Below, piece by piece: positions 1-7,462 of a DNA stretch of 11,038 nt. The notes beneath the pieces were generated by a model that worked only from the letters and a program-made list of their open reading frames with translations, searched no databases and was not told the DNA's origin. The position numbers and the translations under genes were made by a program. The first letter of the stretch is position 1; the number at the start of each line of letters is the position of its first letter. Origin of the DNA: an uncultured bacterium (GTDB lineage Bacteria > Patescibacteriota > Microgenomatia > UBA1400 > PJMF01); the NCBI GenBank assembly GCA_903891335.1, contig CAITDX010000077.1, positions 1 to 11,038 of the forward strand, written 5' to 3'.

Positions 1-1
1 G

Positions 2-85
2 CTCATTGCCTCTTTGGCAGCGGCAGGAGCTCTCTTGCTTTACATGCTTCGAAAGAAAGCTACCTCTACTGAGACAGGAGTCTAA
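2..85 (+). CDS. C-terminal end of a membrane-anchored protein (5' truncated)
   Basis: The frame is open from the first complete codon at base 2 to a TAA at 83-85, giving 27 residues. It reads as one hydrophobic helix (LIASLAAAGALLLYML) followed by a basic stop-transfer RKK and a short polar T/S/E tail. This is the usual form of a C-terminal membrane anchor on a secreted surface protein, such as the end of a sortase substrate. Any LPxTG-like motif would lie left of the window, so sortase anchoring cannot be tested. The rest of the protein and its function are unknown. It ends 41 bases before uvrA, on the same strand. Confidence 0.6.
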   Translation, partial: LIASLAAAGALLLYMLRKKATSTETGV

Positions 86-111
86 AGGTATCTATTTTCT
101 TCAAAAGCTAG

Positions 112-117
112 TATAAT
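112..117 (+). promoter_or_regulatory. Predicted -10 box (TATAAT) for uvrA, leaderless arrangement
   Basis: A perfect TATAAT sits in the short gap between the upstream stop and uvrA. Its last base is 9 bases before the ATG at 127, so transcription would start within a few bases of the start codon. No convincing -35 box is visible at the expected spacing, and there is no Shine-Dalgarno sequence between the box and the ATG. Confidence 0.55.
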
Positions 118-126
118 AGCTGCCTC

Positions 127-3078
127 ATGTTGGGAAGTAGCGTAATCAAAATCACTGGTGCTCGCGAGCACAATCTCAAAAACATCAGCCTCGAGTTGCC
201 CAAAAATCAATTGGTTGTTTTTACGGGACTATCTGGAAGTGGCAAAAGCTCACTCGCCTTTGACACCCTCTACGCTGAGGGGCAGCGTCGTTACGTCGAG
301 TCACTCAGTTCCTATGCCCGTCAATTTCTGGGGGTGATGAACAAACCAGATGTTGATCAGATTGATGGCCTCTCACCAGCAATTTCCATCGACCAAAAAA
401 CTACCTCCCACAACCCTCGCTCGACCGTTGGCACCATCACTGAAATTTATGACTACTGCCGTTTGCTTTTTTCTCGAGTTGGACACCCGCACTGTCCCAA
501 TTGTAGCCGCGAAATTAGCACTCAAAGTATTGACCAAATTATTGGTCACATTTTGGAGCACATCAACGATGAATTTAGCAGCAACCGCCAACCTCAGAAG
601 TTAATGATCCTCTCACCAGTGGTGCGCGAGCGCAAAGGTGAATTCGATAAACTCCTGCAAAATCTGGTCAAAAAAGGCTATCACAAGGCTCGTATTGATG
701 GTCAGATGTACGATCTTTCTCAAGAACTCAACTTAATCAAAACCAACAAACACAGCATCGAAGCACTGATTGATCGTCTCGTCATCAGTCGAGAACAACT
801 TAACGACGAAAAGGAACAAAGCACCTTCAAAAGCCGGCTTAATCAATCTCTGGAAGAAGCCTTACGCCTGGCTAATGGTCTAGCAATTGTAACTTGGATC
901 AATGATGCGAGCTTCACTTTTCCTGATAATCCACAGGAAATGCATGATTTGTTTTTTAGCGAAAACCTTGCCTGTAGTCACTGCGGTATTTCTATCAAGG
1001 AACTAGAACCGCGCTCTTTTTCTTTTAATTCACCAGAGGGAGCTTGTAGTGAATGCAATGGCTTAGGCTCAATTCTCAAGATCAATCCAGACAAAATTAT
1101 CGCTCCTGGCTTGACGCTGAGCGAGGGAGCCATCATCCCGTTTGCTCGGATGCTGGCTAACGAGAGTTGGTTTGCACGATTGATCAAAATCGTTCTTGAA
1201 GATCATGGCGCCGATTTCCGTCTCACTAAATGGGAAGACATGTCGAACGAACTGCAACAAATCTTACTGTATGGTAGTGACAAAATTTATGACGTCGTGG
1301 GGGAGAACCGCTTCGGCAACCCCACCAGCTATCAATCTCAGTTTGAGGGTTTCATCAAAAATCTCGAGCGTCGCTATGGCGAAACCGACAGCGATTTCAT
1401 CCGTCGTGAAATTGGCCAGTTCATGCACAAGGAAACTTGTCCCACTTGTCATGGCGATCGCCTCAAGGCAGAAGTACTTTCTGTCAGCATCGATGGTCTC
1501 AATATTGCTCAATTTAGTCAGCTGACCATCGACAAAGCCTTGCGCTGGATCAAGCAACTCTCAGAGCCAAAGAGCACTATTTTGTCAGACAAAGAATCCC
1601 ACATTGCTGCCTCAATCCTCAAAGAAATTAGCTCCCGTCTGCAGTTTTTATCAGCAGTTGGTCTCAATTATCTAACCATTGCTCGTGAAGCTGCTACTCT
1701 CGCTGGCGGTGAAGCCCAGCGCATCCGCCTGGCTTCACAAATTGGCACTGGCCTGACCGGCGTTTTATACATTCTCGACGAACCGACTATTGGTCTACAC
1801 CAGCGTGATAACCGTCGCCTCATCGAGACCTTGCAAGAACTCAAGAAAAAAGGCAATACCGTCATCGTCGTCGAGCATGATCGCGATATCATGATGGCAG
1901 CTGATCACATCGTCGATTTTGGACCCAAGGCCGGCATTGAGGGTGGAGAAGTGGTTTTTGAAGGCAGCTACACTGACATTCTCAAGGACTCACACTCTCT
2001 CACTGGTAAATACCTAGCCCGCAAAAAAGATATCACTCGACCAAAGGAAGCTACTGGCAAAAATCCAGCCAAAGCTATGCTGGCAGTCCACGGCGCCACC
2101 CACAACAACCTCCAAGCTGTTGACGTCAACATTCCACTGAATAGCCTGACTTGCATCACTGGTATCTCTGGCTCTGGTAAATCGACGCTTCTGCACAACG
2201 TCCTCCATAATCATCTCGCCAAACACCTCGGCTATGCCTATGATGGCAAATTGGCTACGGTGGAGAATTTTAGCGTGCCACCTCAAGTCAAGCGCCTGAG
2301 CATGATCGACCAAAGTCCCATCGGCAAAACCCCGCGCTCCAATCCTGCCACTTACACCAAAACTTTTGATCATATTCGCCAGATCTTTGCCCACAGCAAA
2401 GACGCCGCCATGCGTGGCTACAAGATTGGCCGCTTCAGCTTCAACGTCAAGGGTGGCCGCTGCGAAGCTTGTCAGGGTGAGGGGCAAATCAAAATTGAAA
2501 TGCAATTTTTACCTGATGTCTATGTCCAATGCGATGTCTGTCATGGTCAACGCTATAACGAAGAAACCCTCCAAGTGCTCTATCATGAGAAAAACATCGC
2601 CCAAGTCCTCGATATGAGCATCGATGAGGCCCACGAGTTTTTCAAAAATCACAGTACCATCCGCCAGAAATTAGCCACGCTCAAAGAAGTGGGGCTCGGC
2701 TATCTCAAGCTTGGTCAAAGCGCTCCCACTCTAAGTGGCGGTGAAGCCCAACGGGTCAAACTGGCCAAAGAATTAAGTACCAGATCTCACGATCATGTCA
2801 TCTATTTGTTGGATGAACCAACCACTGGTCTGCACTTCGCTGACATTCAGAAATTACTCAATGTCCTCCATCAACTGGTTCAACAAGACAACACCGTCAT
2901 CCTAATTGAACACAATCTTGACGTCATCAAAAACGCAGATTGGATCGTCGACCTCGGTCCAGAAGGTGGAGAATATGGTGGTCAAGTGATTGCCACCGGC
3001 ACCCCAGCTGAGGTAGCAGAAAATGAACAGTCGTTCACTGGCAAATATTTGCGGGAAGAGTTGGAGTTGAAGAAATAG
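127..3078 (+). CDS. uvrA: Excinuclease ABC subunit A (UvrA)
   Basis: DNA damage-recognition ATPase of nucleotide excision repair; it works as a dimer and loads UvrB at lesions. The product is 983 residues (about 940 in E. coli) and contains both ABC modules. Walker A1 GLSGSGKS is at residues 34-41. Zinc module 1 has Cys283/286/307/310, and signature 1 is at 525-529 with Walker B LDEP at 550-553. Walker A2 GISGSGKS is at 679-686, zinc module 2 has Cys779/782/802/805, signature 2 LSGGE is at 869-873, and Walker B2 LDEP is at 895-898. The UvrB-binding region lies between Walker A1 and zinc module 1. One oddity: signature 1 reads LAGGE rather than LSGGE. The start is supported by the -10 box 9 bases upstream and by the usual distance to the GAREHNL motif. 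uvrC lies downstream; uvrB is not in the window. Identity is certain. Confidence 0.98.
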   Translation: MLGSSVIKITGAREHNLKNISLELPKNQLVVFTGLSGSGKSSLAFDTLYAEGQRRYVESLSSYARQFLGVMNKPDVDQIDGLSPAISIDQKTTSHNPRSTVGTITEIYDYCRLLFSRVGHPHCPNCSREISTQSIDQIIGHILEHINDEFSSNRQPQKLMILSPVVRERKGEFDKLLQNLVKKGYHKARIDGQMYDLSQELNLIKTNKHSIEALIDRLVISREQLNDEKEQSTFKSRLNQSLEEALRLANGLAIVTWINDASFTFPDNPQEMHDLFFSENLACSHCGISIKELEPRSFSFNSPEGACSECNGLGSILKINPDKIIAPGLTLSEGAIIPFARMLANESWFARLIKIVLEDHGADFRLTKWEDMSNELQQILLYGSDKIYDVVGENRFGNPTSYQSQFEGFIKNLERRYGETDSDFIRREIGQFMHKETCPTCHGDRLKAEVLSVSIDGLNIAQFSQLTIDKALRWIKQLSEPKSTILSDKESHIAASILKEISSRLQFLSAVGLNYLTIAREAATLAGGEAQRIRLASQIGTGLTGVLYILDEPTIGLHQRDNRRLIETLQELKKKGNTVIVVEHDRDIMMAADHIVDFGPKAGIEGGEVVFEGSYTDILKDSHSLTGKYLARKKDITRPKEATGKNPAKAMLAVHGATHNNLQAVDVNIPLNSLTCITGISGSGKSTLLHNVLHNHLAKHLGYAYDGKLATVENFSVPPQVKRLSMIDQSPIGKTPRSNPATYTKTFDHIRQIFAHSKDAAMRGYKIGRFSFNVKGGRCEACQGEGQIKIEMQFLPDVYVQCDVCHGQRYNEETLQVLYHEKNIAQVLDMSIDEAHEFFKNHSTIRQKLATLKEVGLGYLKLGQSAPTLSGGEAQRVKLAKELSTRSHDHVIYLLDEPTTGLHFADIQKLLNVLHQLVQQDNTVILIEHNLDVIKNADWIVDLGPEGGEYGGQVIATGTPAEVAENEQSFTGKYLREELELKK

Positions 3079-3115
3079 CACTTGCTAAAAAAATACGTGT
3101 TGCGCGTGCAAAAAA

Positions 3116-3145
3116 TTGACAAGGGTAGAGAAAAATAGGTAGAAT
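3116..3145 (+). promoter_or_regulatory. Predicted sigma70-type promoter for the hypothetical gene at 3153
   Basis: A perfect -35 TTGACA (3116-3121) and -10 TAGAAT (3140-3145) are separated by 18 bases. The -10 ends 7 bases before the ATG at 3153, so the predicted mRNA starts at or next to that codon. The box overlaps the earlier in-frame ATG at 3144, which would therefore not be in the transcript. No Shine-Dalgarno sequence is present. Confidence 0.7.
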
Positions 3146-3152
3146 GCAGTAT

Positions 3153-3905
3153 ATGAATGAAGGAATTAAACCAGGAGAAGAAATTTTTGTTGATGAGAAA
3201 CAGATAGGTTTTCTCAGTGATCAAGGTGCTGAAAAAAATGATCAACCAAGCAATCAAGCTCAGCCTGAAAATCATCCTCTGTCGGTTAAGCAGAGGGAGA
3301 AAATTGATGCTGCGGTGGAACAGGCTCAGCAAGTTGCGAATGAAAGCAAATTAACCTCAGCGCTCAAGGAAGATCGGACTGAGGGAGAAGAACTACCTTA
3401 TTTATATCAAGCTCCTCATAGTCAAATGAGATATGGCAGAACCCCAGAGTGGGATACTCCCTTAAAAATGCTTAGAATGGAAGGACCTGGGGAAAAATTC
3501 AATTTATTTCAAGAACCACCACTAACATCCGAACAAATTCAAACAGCGACAGAAATAGCAGAAAAATTTGGACAACTTAATTCAGAACAACTCTTTGTCT
3601 TATTTAGAACATTGGATACTGAAAAACTTAAGGAGGCTGGTAAACAATTGAATAGCGCACTGTTTGTTAAAGAAACGATTGCCAGAATTTCTAAGACCAA
3701 AGATGCTCAAAATAAAATCGTGCAGCTAATGGGGGAGTTGCTGAAACAAAAACAAGGTCTTTCAGCAGAGCCAGATGGAGGCATACAAGGATTAGTTGAT
3801 CGAATTTTGAAAGATACAGAACCTCAATATCCTCTCCCTCGAGTAGATATTGGCTCAGGTCTAAAAGCAATCAATGACTCGGATGGCAAGAAAAATTACC
3901 CATAA
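3153..3905 (+). CDS. Hypothetical soluble protein, polar and Glu/Gln-rich
   Basis: I do not recognise this 250-residue protein. It has no signal peptide or membrane segment. Residues about 20-75 are rich in Q, E, K and N and look disordered. A more ordered helical part (about 120-205) has a heptad-like pattern of hydrophobic residues. The C-terminus is polar. I chose ATG 3153 over ATG 3144 because the promoter's -10 box overlaps the earlier codon. Codon use differs from uvrA: of its nine arginines six are AGA or AGG, two CGA and one CGG, with no CGC or CGT, whereas uvrA mainly uses CGC and CGT. This fits recent acquisition, weak expression or relaxed selection. It stands alone between uvrA and the transglutaminase gene with its own promoter, and looks like a real gene of unknown role. 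Confidence 0.7.
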   Translation: MNEGIKPGEEIFVDEKQIGFLSDQGAEKNDQPSNQAQPENHPLSVKQREKIDAAVEQAQQVANESKLTSALKEDRTEGEELPYLYQAPHSQMRYGRTPEWDTPLKMLRMEGPGEKFNLFQEPPLTSEQIQTATEIAEKFGQLNSEQLFVLFRTLDTEKLKEAGKQLNSALFVKETIARISKTKDAQNKIVQLMGELLKQKQGLSAEPDGGIQGLVDRILKDTEPQYPLPRVDIGSGLKAINDSDGKKNYP

Positions 3906-3940
3906 TTTTCTCTCCCCACCCAAGCCTCCTCAAAACCGTG

Positions 3941-3946
3941 TAAAAT
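3941..3946 (+). promoter_or_regulatory. Predicted -10 box (TAAAAT) for the transglutaminase gene, leaderless arrangement
   Basis: TAAAAT lies in the 49-base gap after the hypothetical gene and ends 8 bases before the ATG at 3955. There is no clear -35 element 16-18 bases upstream and no Shine-Dalgarno sequence before the ATG. The support is the repeated placement: the same -10-to-ATG geometry occurs at three other genes in the window. Confidence 0.45.
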
Positions 3947-3954
3947 AGTGACTA

Positions 3955-6000
3955 ATGTCGCTTTTTCAGAATCAATGCAAGCAGCTCAAACGCATAGTAG
4001 TATGCGTTTTCTTCCTACTACTCAGCAACATCCTCATAACCATCACCCCCATCTTCGCCCAAACCACAACCCCTAGTGGTTCAGAAAACTTCACTATTGA
4101 TCTCAAGAGCACCTACACCGTCACCGCCACAGGCAAGACCATCGTCGAGCAAAAATTTACCATCAAAAATAAAACCCCAGAGCTCTTCGTCAGTAAATAT
4201 GGCATCGTTGCCAGCTCCACTAATCTCAGCAACATCAGTGTCACTCACAATGGCAAAAACCTAGAGCCAAATATTAGTAAAAGCACCGGCCAAACCAGCA
4301 TCGGTGTCACCTTCGCTGACCCCGTGGTTGGAGAAGGCAAGAGCAATGAACTTATCATTAGTTACAGTGATCAGGACATCGCCCTGATTAGTGGCAAAAT
4401 TCTCGAAGTCAACATCCCCAAACTCAACGATCAGTATCAGTACCAAAACTATCAGGTGGAGCTGCGCGTCCCCAGTATTTTCAACACTCCTAGTCGCATC
4501 AATCCCAGCAATTTCACCCTCAGCCAAGATGGCGACTACAACGTCATTAGCTATAGCAATCTTGGCAATCAATCAATCTCAGCCATCTTTGGCCATCAGC
4601 AACTCTTTGATCTCAAGCTCAACTATTACCTGCAAAACCCTACCAGCCAGACTGCACTAACTCAAATCACTCTGCCACCAGAAACACCCACGCAGCAAGT
4701 CTACTACCTCCATCTGGATCCACTACCAAAAGAAGTTAAGGAAGATGCTGATGGCAATTTCATCGCTACCTACGAAATCCCAGCCAACAATTCCTTCTAC
4801 GTCAAGTTACTCGCTCAGGTTAAGCTACAACTTGCTCCCAGTCAAACAATTCCGTTTAGTCAGGTTTTGCCAGAACACACCACCCCTCAAAAATTCTGGG
4901 AAAGCCAGGATGAAGAAATTCAAAAAATTGCAGCCTCTCTCGATAGTGTTCAAGCTGTCTATGATTATTCGGTCAAGACACTTCACTACACCACCAAACC
5001 CCTTGACCAATTCATCGAACGACTCGGCGCTAAAGCCGCTATCCAAGAGAAAAATCTCTTTGAGGCCACCTGCCAAGAATACACCGACCTCTTCATCGCT
5101 TTGGCTCGCAACAAAAACATTCCCAGTCGCCGGATTGTCGGCATTGCCTATTCAAGCAATGAAGAGTTACGCCCCAGCAATCTCAATAGCGATGTCCTGC
5201 ATACCTGGCCAGAATATTATGACCAGACCAAAAAAGCCTGGATTAGCGTCGACCCAACCTGGCAGAGCACCACTGGTGGCGTCGACTATTTCAACAACTT
5301 TGACCTCAATCACATCGCTCTCGCTATCAACGGTGTTTCCAGCACTCTGCCACATCCCGCAGGATCATATATCGGCGCCAGCGATGAACAAAACAAGAAA
5401 ATTTACCTGGACTTCGCCAAGGAAGAAATTCCCCTGCCAAACCCCGACCTTGAAGTCAATCTCATCGCCAAAAAAATTGCTGGCATCGAAATTCCTGGCA
5501 ACTATGAGCTTCACATCTACAACAAAACTGGCAAAACTTGGTACCTGGCTACAATCAATGCAGTGGGCAAAAGCAGCGAACTAATCCTGGACCAAAACAA
5601 AAAACCCAGCAAAATTCTCCCATTCGCCAAACTCACGCTGCCTCTGAGCGTTTATAATAAGCAAGACCGCTTCCAAAGCGATCAAATTACAATCGACATC
5701 ATCTTTAAAGAAGGTCAAGCAACTACTCATGAGTTCAACGTCAAACCCAGCCTTAATCTCCAAGCTCCAAGAGCAGAGCAAGTCCTTGTTGTGGGCGGGG
5801 GACTTATCCTCATTACCCTCCTTGCCGGGAGTTTATTCCTTCTTGGACGAAAACTCACAAGTTCTCTACGTCGGCAAGGCCAAAAACTTGAAGAACAGAA
5901 TCAACAGCTACAGATTCTCTCCACAGCTCTCAAGGAAAATCAGCAAAATGACCCAACTCGCCAGAGGGATCAGATATCAAATCCTCGACAGCGAGCTTGA
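3955..6000 (+). CDS. Secreted, C-terminally membrane-anchored transglutaminase-like protein
   Basis: The 681-residue protein starts with a signal peptide (basic QLKR, hydrophobic core, cleavage near Ala35 in PIFAQ). A long beta-type extracellular region follows (about 40-290). The transglutaminase/cysteine-protease-like core is at about 310-450, then another beta-type region (about 470-600). One transmembrane helix (about 610-631) is followed by a basic, Gln/Arg/Asn-rich tail. The core shows the family triad: Cys373 in EATCQEYTDL, His416 in LHTWPEYY and Asp433 in VDPTW. It should therefore be catalytically competent outside the cell, for instance in peptide cross-linking, amide hydrolysis or cell-wall peptide processing; the substrate is unknown. 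The last ~90 codons overlap uvrC in another frame, so the anchor and tail are dual-coding. It heads an operon with uvrC and the holin-like gene. Confidence 0.88.
   Translation: MSLFQNQCKQLKRIVVCVFFLLLSNILITITPIFAQTTTPSGSENFTIDLKSTYTVTATGKTIVEQKFTIKNKTPELFVSKYGIVASSTNLSNISVTHNGKNLEPNISKSTGQTSIGVTFADPVVGEGKSNELIISYSDQDIALISGKILEVNIPKLNDQYQYQNYQVELRVPSIFNTPSRINPSNFTLSQDGDYNVISYSNLGNQSISAIFGHQQLFDLKLNYYLQNPTSQTALTQITLPPETPTQQVYYLHLDPLPKEVKEDADGNFIATYEIPANNSFYVKLLAQVKLQLAPSQTIPFSQVLPEHTTPQKFWESQDEEIQKIAASLDSVQAVYDYSVKTLHYTTKPLDQFIERLGAKAAIQEKNLFEATCQEYTDLFIALARNKNIPSRRIVGIAYSSNEELRPSNLNSDVLHTWPEYYDQTKKAWISVDPTWQSTTGGVDYFNNFDLNHIALAINGVSSTLPHPAGSYIGASDEQNKKIYLDFAKEEIPLPNPDLEVNLIAKKIAGIEIPGNYELHIYNKTGKTWYLATINAVGKSSELILDQNKKPSKILPFAKLTLPLSVYNKQDRFQSDQITIDIIFKEGQATTHEFNVKPSLNLQAPRAEQVLVVGGGLILITLLAGSLFLLGRKLTSSLRRQGQKLEEQNQQLQILSTALKENQQNDPTRQRDQISNPRQRA
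5729..6000 (+). other. Dual-coding region: transglutaminase C-terminus and UvrC N-terminus
   Basis: These 272 bases are read in two plus-strand frames. One frame gives the transmembrane anchor and basic tail of the transglutaminase protein. The other gives UvrC residues 1-90, including the GVY and YVGKAKNLKNR motifs of the GIY-YIG nuclease. Both readings are convincing. If UvrC instead starts at the TTG at 5786, the overlap is still 215 bases. Confidence 0.85.
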
Positions 6001-7072
6001 GGCTATTTTTGTCGAAGCCGAACTCATCAAAACTCACCAACCATACTTCAACAGTCGCTTAAAAGATGATAAATCAACCATCTACTTACTGATTACCAAA
6101 GAGGAATTCCCTAAGGTCTTGCGCTTGCGCAAAACTGACCTAAAACTTGCTCGCTACCAAAAAAACTTAGGAGTTTTTGGCCCTTTTGCTAGCGGCTACC
6201 GTCTTAATGAGATTCTCAAGCTGATTAGACCAATTTTTCGCTGGTGCAATCATGGTCCCAACTCCAAACACAAAGCCTGTCTGTATTATCACCTTGACCT
6301 CTGCGCTGGCCCCTGTTGTGACAAAATTTCCGCCACTGACTATCAGGCCACCATCGCACAATTGGTTACTTTTTTGCGAGGTCAAAAACAAATCCTCTTA
6401 CGAGAACTGACCACCAAAATGCAACAAGCAGCAGAAAAAGAAGCATACGAAGCAGCTCAAGCTTACAAAAACCAACTTGAGCTCATCAAAGAAATTTCCA
6501 GCAGTCAAAAAACGCTTAAAACCGACCTTTGGCTACCCAACCTCAGTCGCACCCAAGCCGAAGCCGGGCTCATCCAGCTGCGCAAAATCCTCCACGATCA
6601 ACAACTCTTTCCCAGCGATCAAAGCATCAAGCGCATCGAGGGTTATGACGTCAGCAACACCATGGGTCAGCAAGCCACCGTCTCCATGGTCGTCCTCACC
6701 GACGGCGAGCCAGATCACAGCGAGTATAAATTTTTCAAAATCAAATCCCTTGCCACTCCCAATGACTATGGCATGCTCCAAGAAGCACTCACTCGTCGAC
6801 AAAATCATCCCGAATGGCCGCAACCCGACGTCATTATGATTGACGGGGGTAGAGGACAAGTCAATGCAGTCCGCAAAATCTGGCACTGGCACATGCCTGT
6901 GATTGGGTTGGTCAAAAATCCTGATCGTATCGTTGTGAATGGTAAAATTTTGCGTTTGCCAGCCGATCACCCAACCCTCCAGATGCTACAGCGACTCCGT
7001 GACGAAGCGCACCGCTTCGCCAAAAAACACCACACTCGACTTCGCACTAAAAATCTTTTAGAATCACTGTAA
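5729..7072 (+). CDS. uvrC: Excinuclease ABC subunit C (UvrC), short form without HhH domain
   Basis: Makes the two incisions around UvrB-marked DNA lesions. At 447 residues it is far shorter than E. coli UvrC (610). The GIY-YIG domain has Gly34-Val-Tyr36, Tyr47-Val-Gly49, Arg57 and the metal-binding Glu96. A cysteine cluster at 173, 184, 192 and 196 matches the iron-sulfur ligands known in E. coli UvrC. The UVR helical hairpin follows at about 230-262. The RNase H-like nuclease has Asp307, Asp346, Asp372 and His428. Two parts are missing: much of the segment between the UVR motif and the nuclease core, and the whole C-terminal helix-hairpin-helix domain. ATG 5729 is the only ATG before the domain, but its possible ribosome site (AGAAGG, 5709-5714) is 14 bases away. 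TTG 5786 would give a more typical N-terminus. A stop in the transglutaminase frame comes 272 bases later, so stop-coupled reinitiation is excluded. Confidence 0.95.
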   Translation: MSSTSNPALISKLQEQSKSLLWAGDLSSLPSLPGVYSFLDENSQVLYVGKAKNLKNRINSYRFSPQLSRKISKMTQLARGIRYQILDSELEAIFVEAELIKTHQPYFNSRLKDDKSTIYLLITKEEFPKVLRLRKTDLKLARYQKNLGVFGPFASGYRLNEILKLIRPIFRWCNHGPNSKHKACLYYHLDLCAGPCCDKISATDYQATIAQLVTFLRGQKQILLRELTTKMQQAAEKEAYEAAQAYKNQLELIKEISSSQKTLKTDLWLPNLSRTQAEAGLIQLRKILHDQQLFPSDQSIKRIEGYDVSNTMGQQATVSMVVLTDGEPDHSEYKFFKIKSLATPNDYGMLQEALTRRQNHPEWPQPDVIMIDGGRGQVNAVRKIWHWHMPVIGLVKNPDRIVVNGKILRLPADHPTLQMLQRLRDEAHRFAKKHHTRLRTKNLLESL

Positions 7073-7074
7073 TA

Positions 7075-7081
7075 GGGGAGG
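7075..7081 (+). promoter_or_regulatory. Strong Shine-Dalgarno site (GGGGAGG) for the holin-like gene
   Basis: A purine-rich anti-16S match lies six bases before the ATG at 7088, just after the uvrC stop. It fixes that start and shows that canonical ribosome binding is used inside operons here, unlike at the predicted leaderless genes. Confidence 0.8.
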
Positions 7082-7087
7082 ATCGTT

Positions 7088-7444
7088 ATGCTCAAATCAA
7101 TTATCATTTCCATTTTGACTATCGCCATCTTAGCCTGGTTATTTCCCAATATTAGCTACAGCAGCTCAATTACCCTCATTATGGCTGGCATCGTCCTGAC
7201 TTTGCTCGAAAAAATTGTCCGGCCGATCCTCAAGATTTTATTTCTCCCCATCAACGTCGTCACTCTCGGTCTATTTTCACTAGTGATCAATGTCTTGATT
7301 CTGTACCTAGCTACTTATTTCGTACCCGGTTTCACCATCGACAACGTGGTGGTATTTGGTGTTGCTCTCAATCAATTCTTTTCACTCCTACTTGCCTCAG
7401 CACTGATTGGCTTCGTCCAGGGATTTTTTGCCCTAATTCTCTAA
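7088..7444 (+). CDS. Holin-like small membrane protein (mycobacterial 4-TMS phage holin superfamily IV, PF04020 type)
   Basis: 118 residues with about four hydrophobic segments (roughly 4-20, 27-41, 55-78, 92-116). The RPILKILFLPINVVTLGLFS stretch at residues 45-64 is the hallmark of this family; a later FVPGF also fits. Despite the family name, most members are chromosomal and not tied to phages; no lysis or phage genes are nearby. The role is unknown, with a membrane or envelope function most likely. It begins 15 bases after uvrC behind a strong Shine-Dalgarno site, so it is probably co-transcribed with the transglutaminase and uvrC genes. Its last codons contain the -35 region of the next promoter. 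Confidence 0.88.
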   Translation: MLKSIIISILTIAILAWLFPNISYSSSITLIMAGIVLTLLEKIVRPILKILFLPINVVTLGLFSLVINVLILYLATYFVPGFTIDNVVVFGVALNQFFSLLLASALIGFVQGFFALIL

Positions 7445-7456
7445 ATTTGCTATAAT
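7428..7456 (+). promoter_or_regulatory. Predicted extended -10 promoter for the 7TM/ATP-grasp/metallopeptidase operon
   Basis: A -35 like TTGCCC (7428-7433) is 17 bases from a perfect TATAAT (7451-7456) preceded by an extended -10 TGC (7448-7450). The -35 half overlaps the end of the holin-like gene. The -10 ends 6 bases before the ATG at 7463, so the transcript should start on or beside that codon. No Shine-Dalgarno sequence is present. Confidence 0.75.
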
Positions 7457-7462
7457 GGACAA

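Noticed and set aside
2014..2505. 163-codon minus-strand open frame inside uvrA
   Set aside because: It lies antisense to highly conserved UvrA motifs (Walker A2 and zinc module 2) and has no recognisable domain.
3079..3116. Possible hairpin after uvrA (TTGC and GCAA arms, followed by an A-run)
   Set aside because: The stem is only four base pairs and the run is A rather than T on the coding strand, so it is not an intrinsic terminator for uvrA.
4076..5584. Long open stretches in the +1 frame of the transglutaminase gene (4076-4264, 4391-4660, 4745-5584), the same frame as uvrC
   Set aside because: The translations are Ser/Thr/Pro/Lys-rich without domains or ribosome sites, while the transglutaminase frame carries a clear signal peptide and catalytic triad. 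They are shadows of codon bias. They matter only as background to the uvrC overlap.
5653..5658. TATAAT inside the transglutaminase gene, about 70 bases before the uvrC ATG
   Set aside because: It has no -35 match at 17-18 bases and no extended -10, it encodes ordinary codons, and it does not share the 6-9 base spacing of the other sites. An internal uvrC promoter is possible but unsupported.
6533..6970. 145-codon minus-strand open frame inside uvrC
   Set aside because: It is antisense to the conserved RNase H-like nuclease core and shows no independent features.
7088..7444. Prophage remnant suggested by the holin-like gene
   Set aside because: The family is common on chromosomes outside phages. 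No endolysin, integrase or structural phage gene is nearby, and the gene sits in a housekeeping operon with uvrC.
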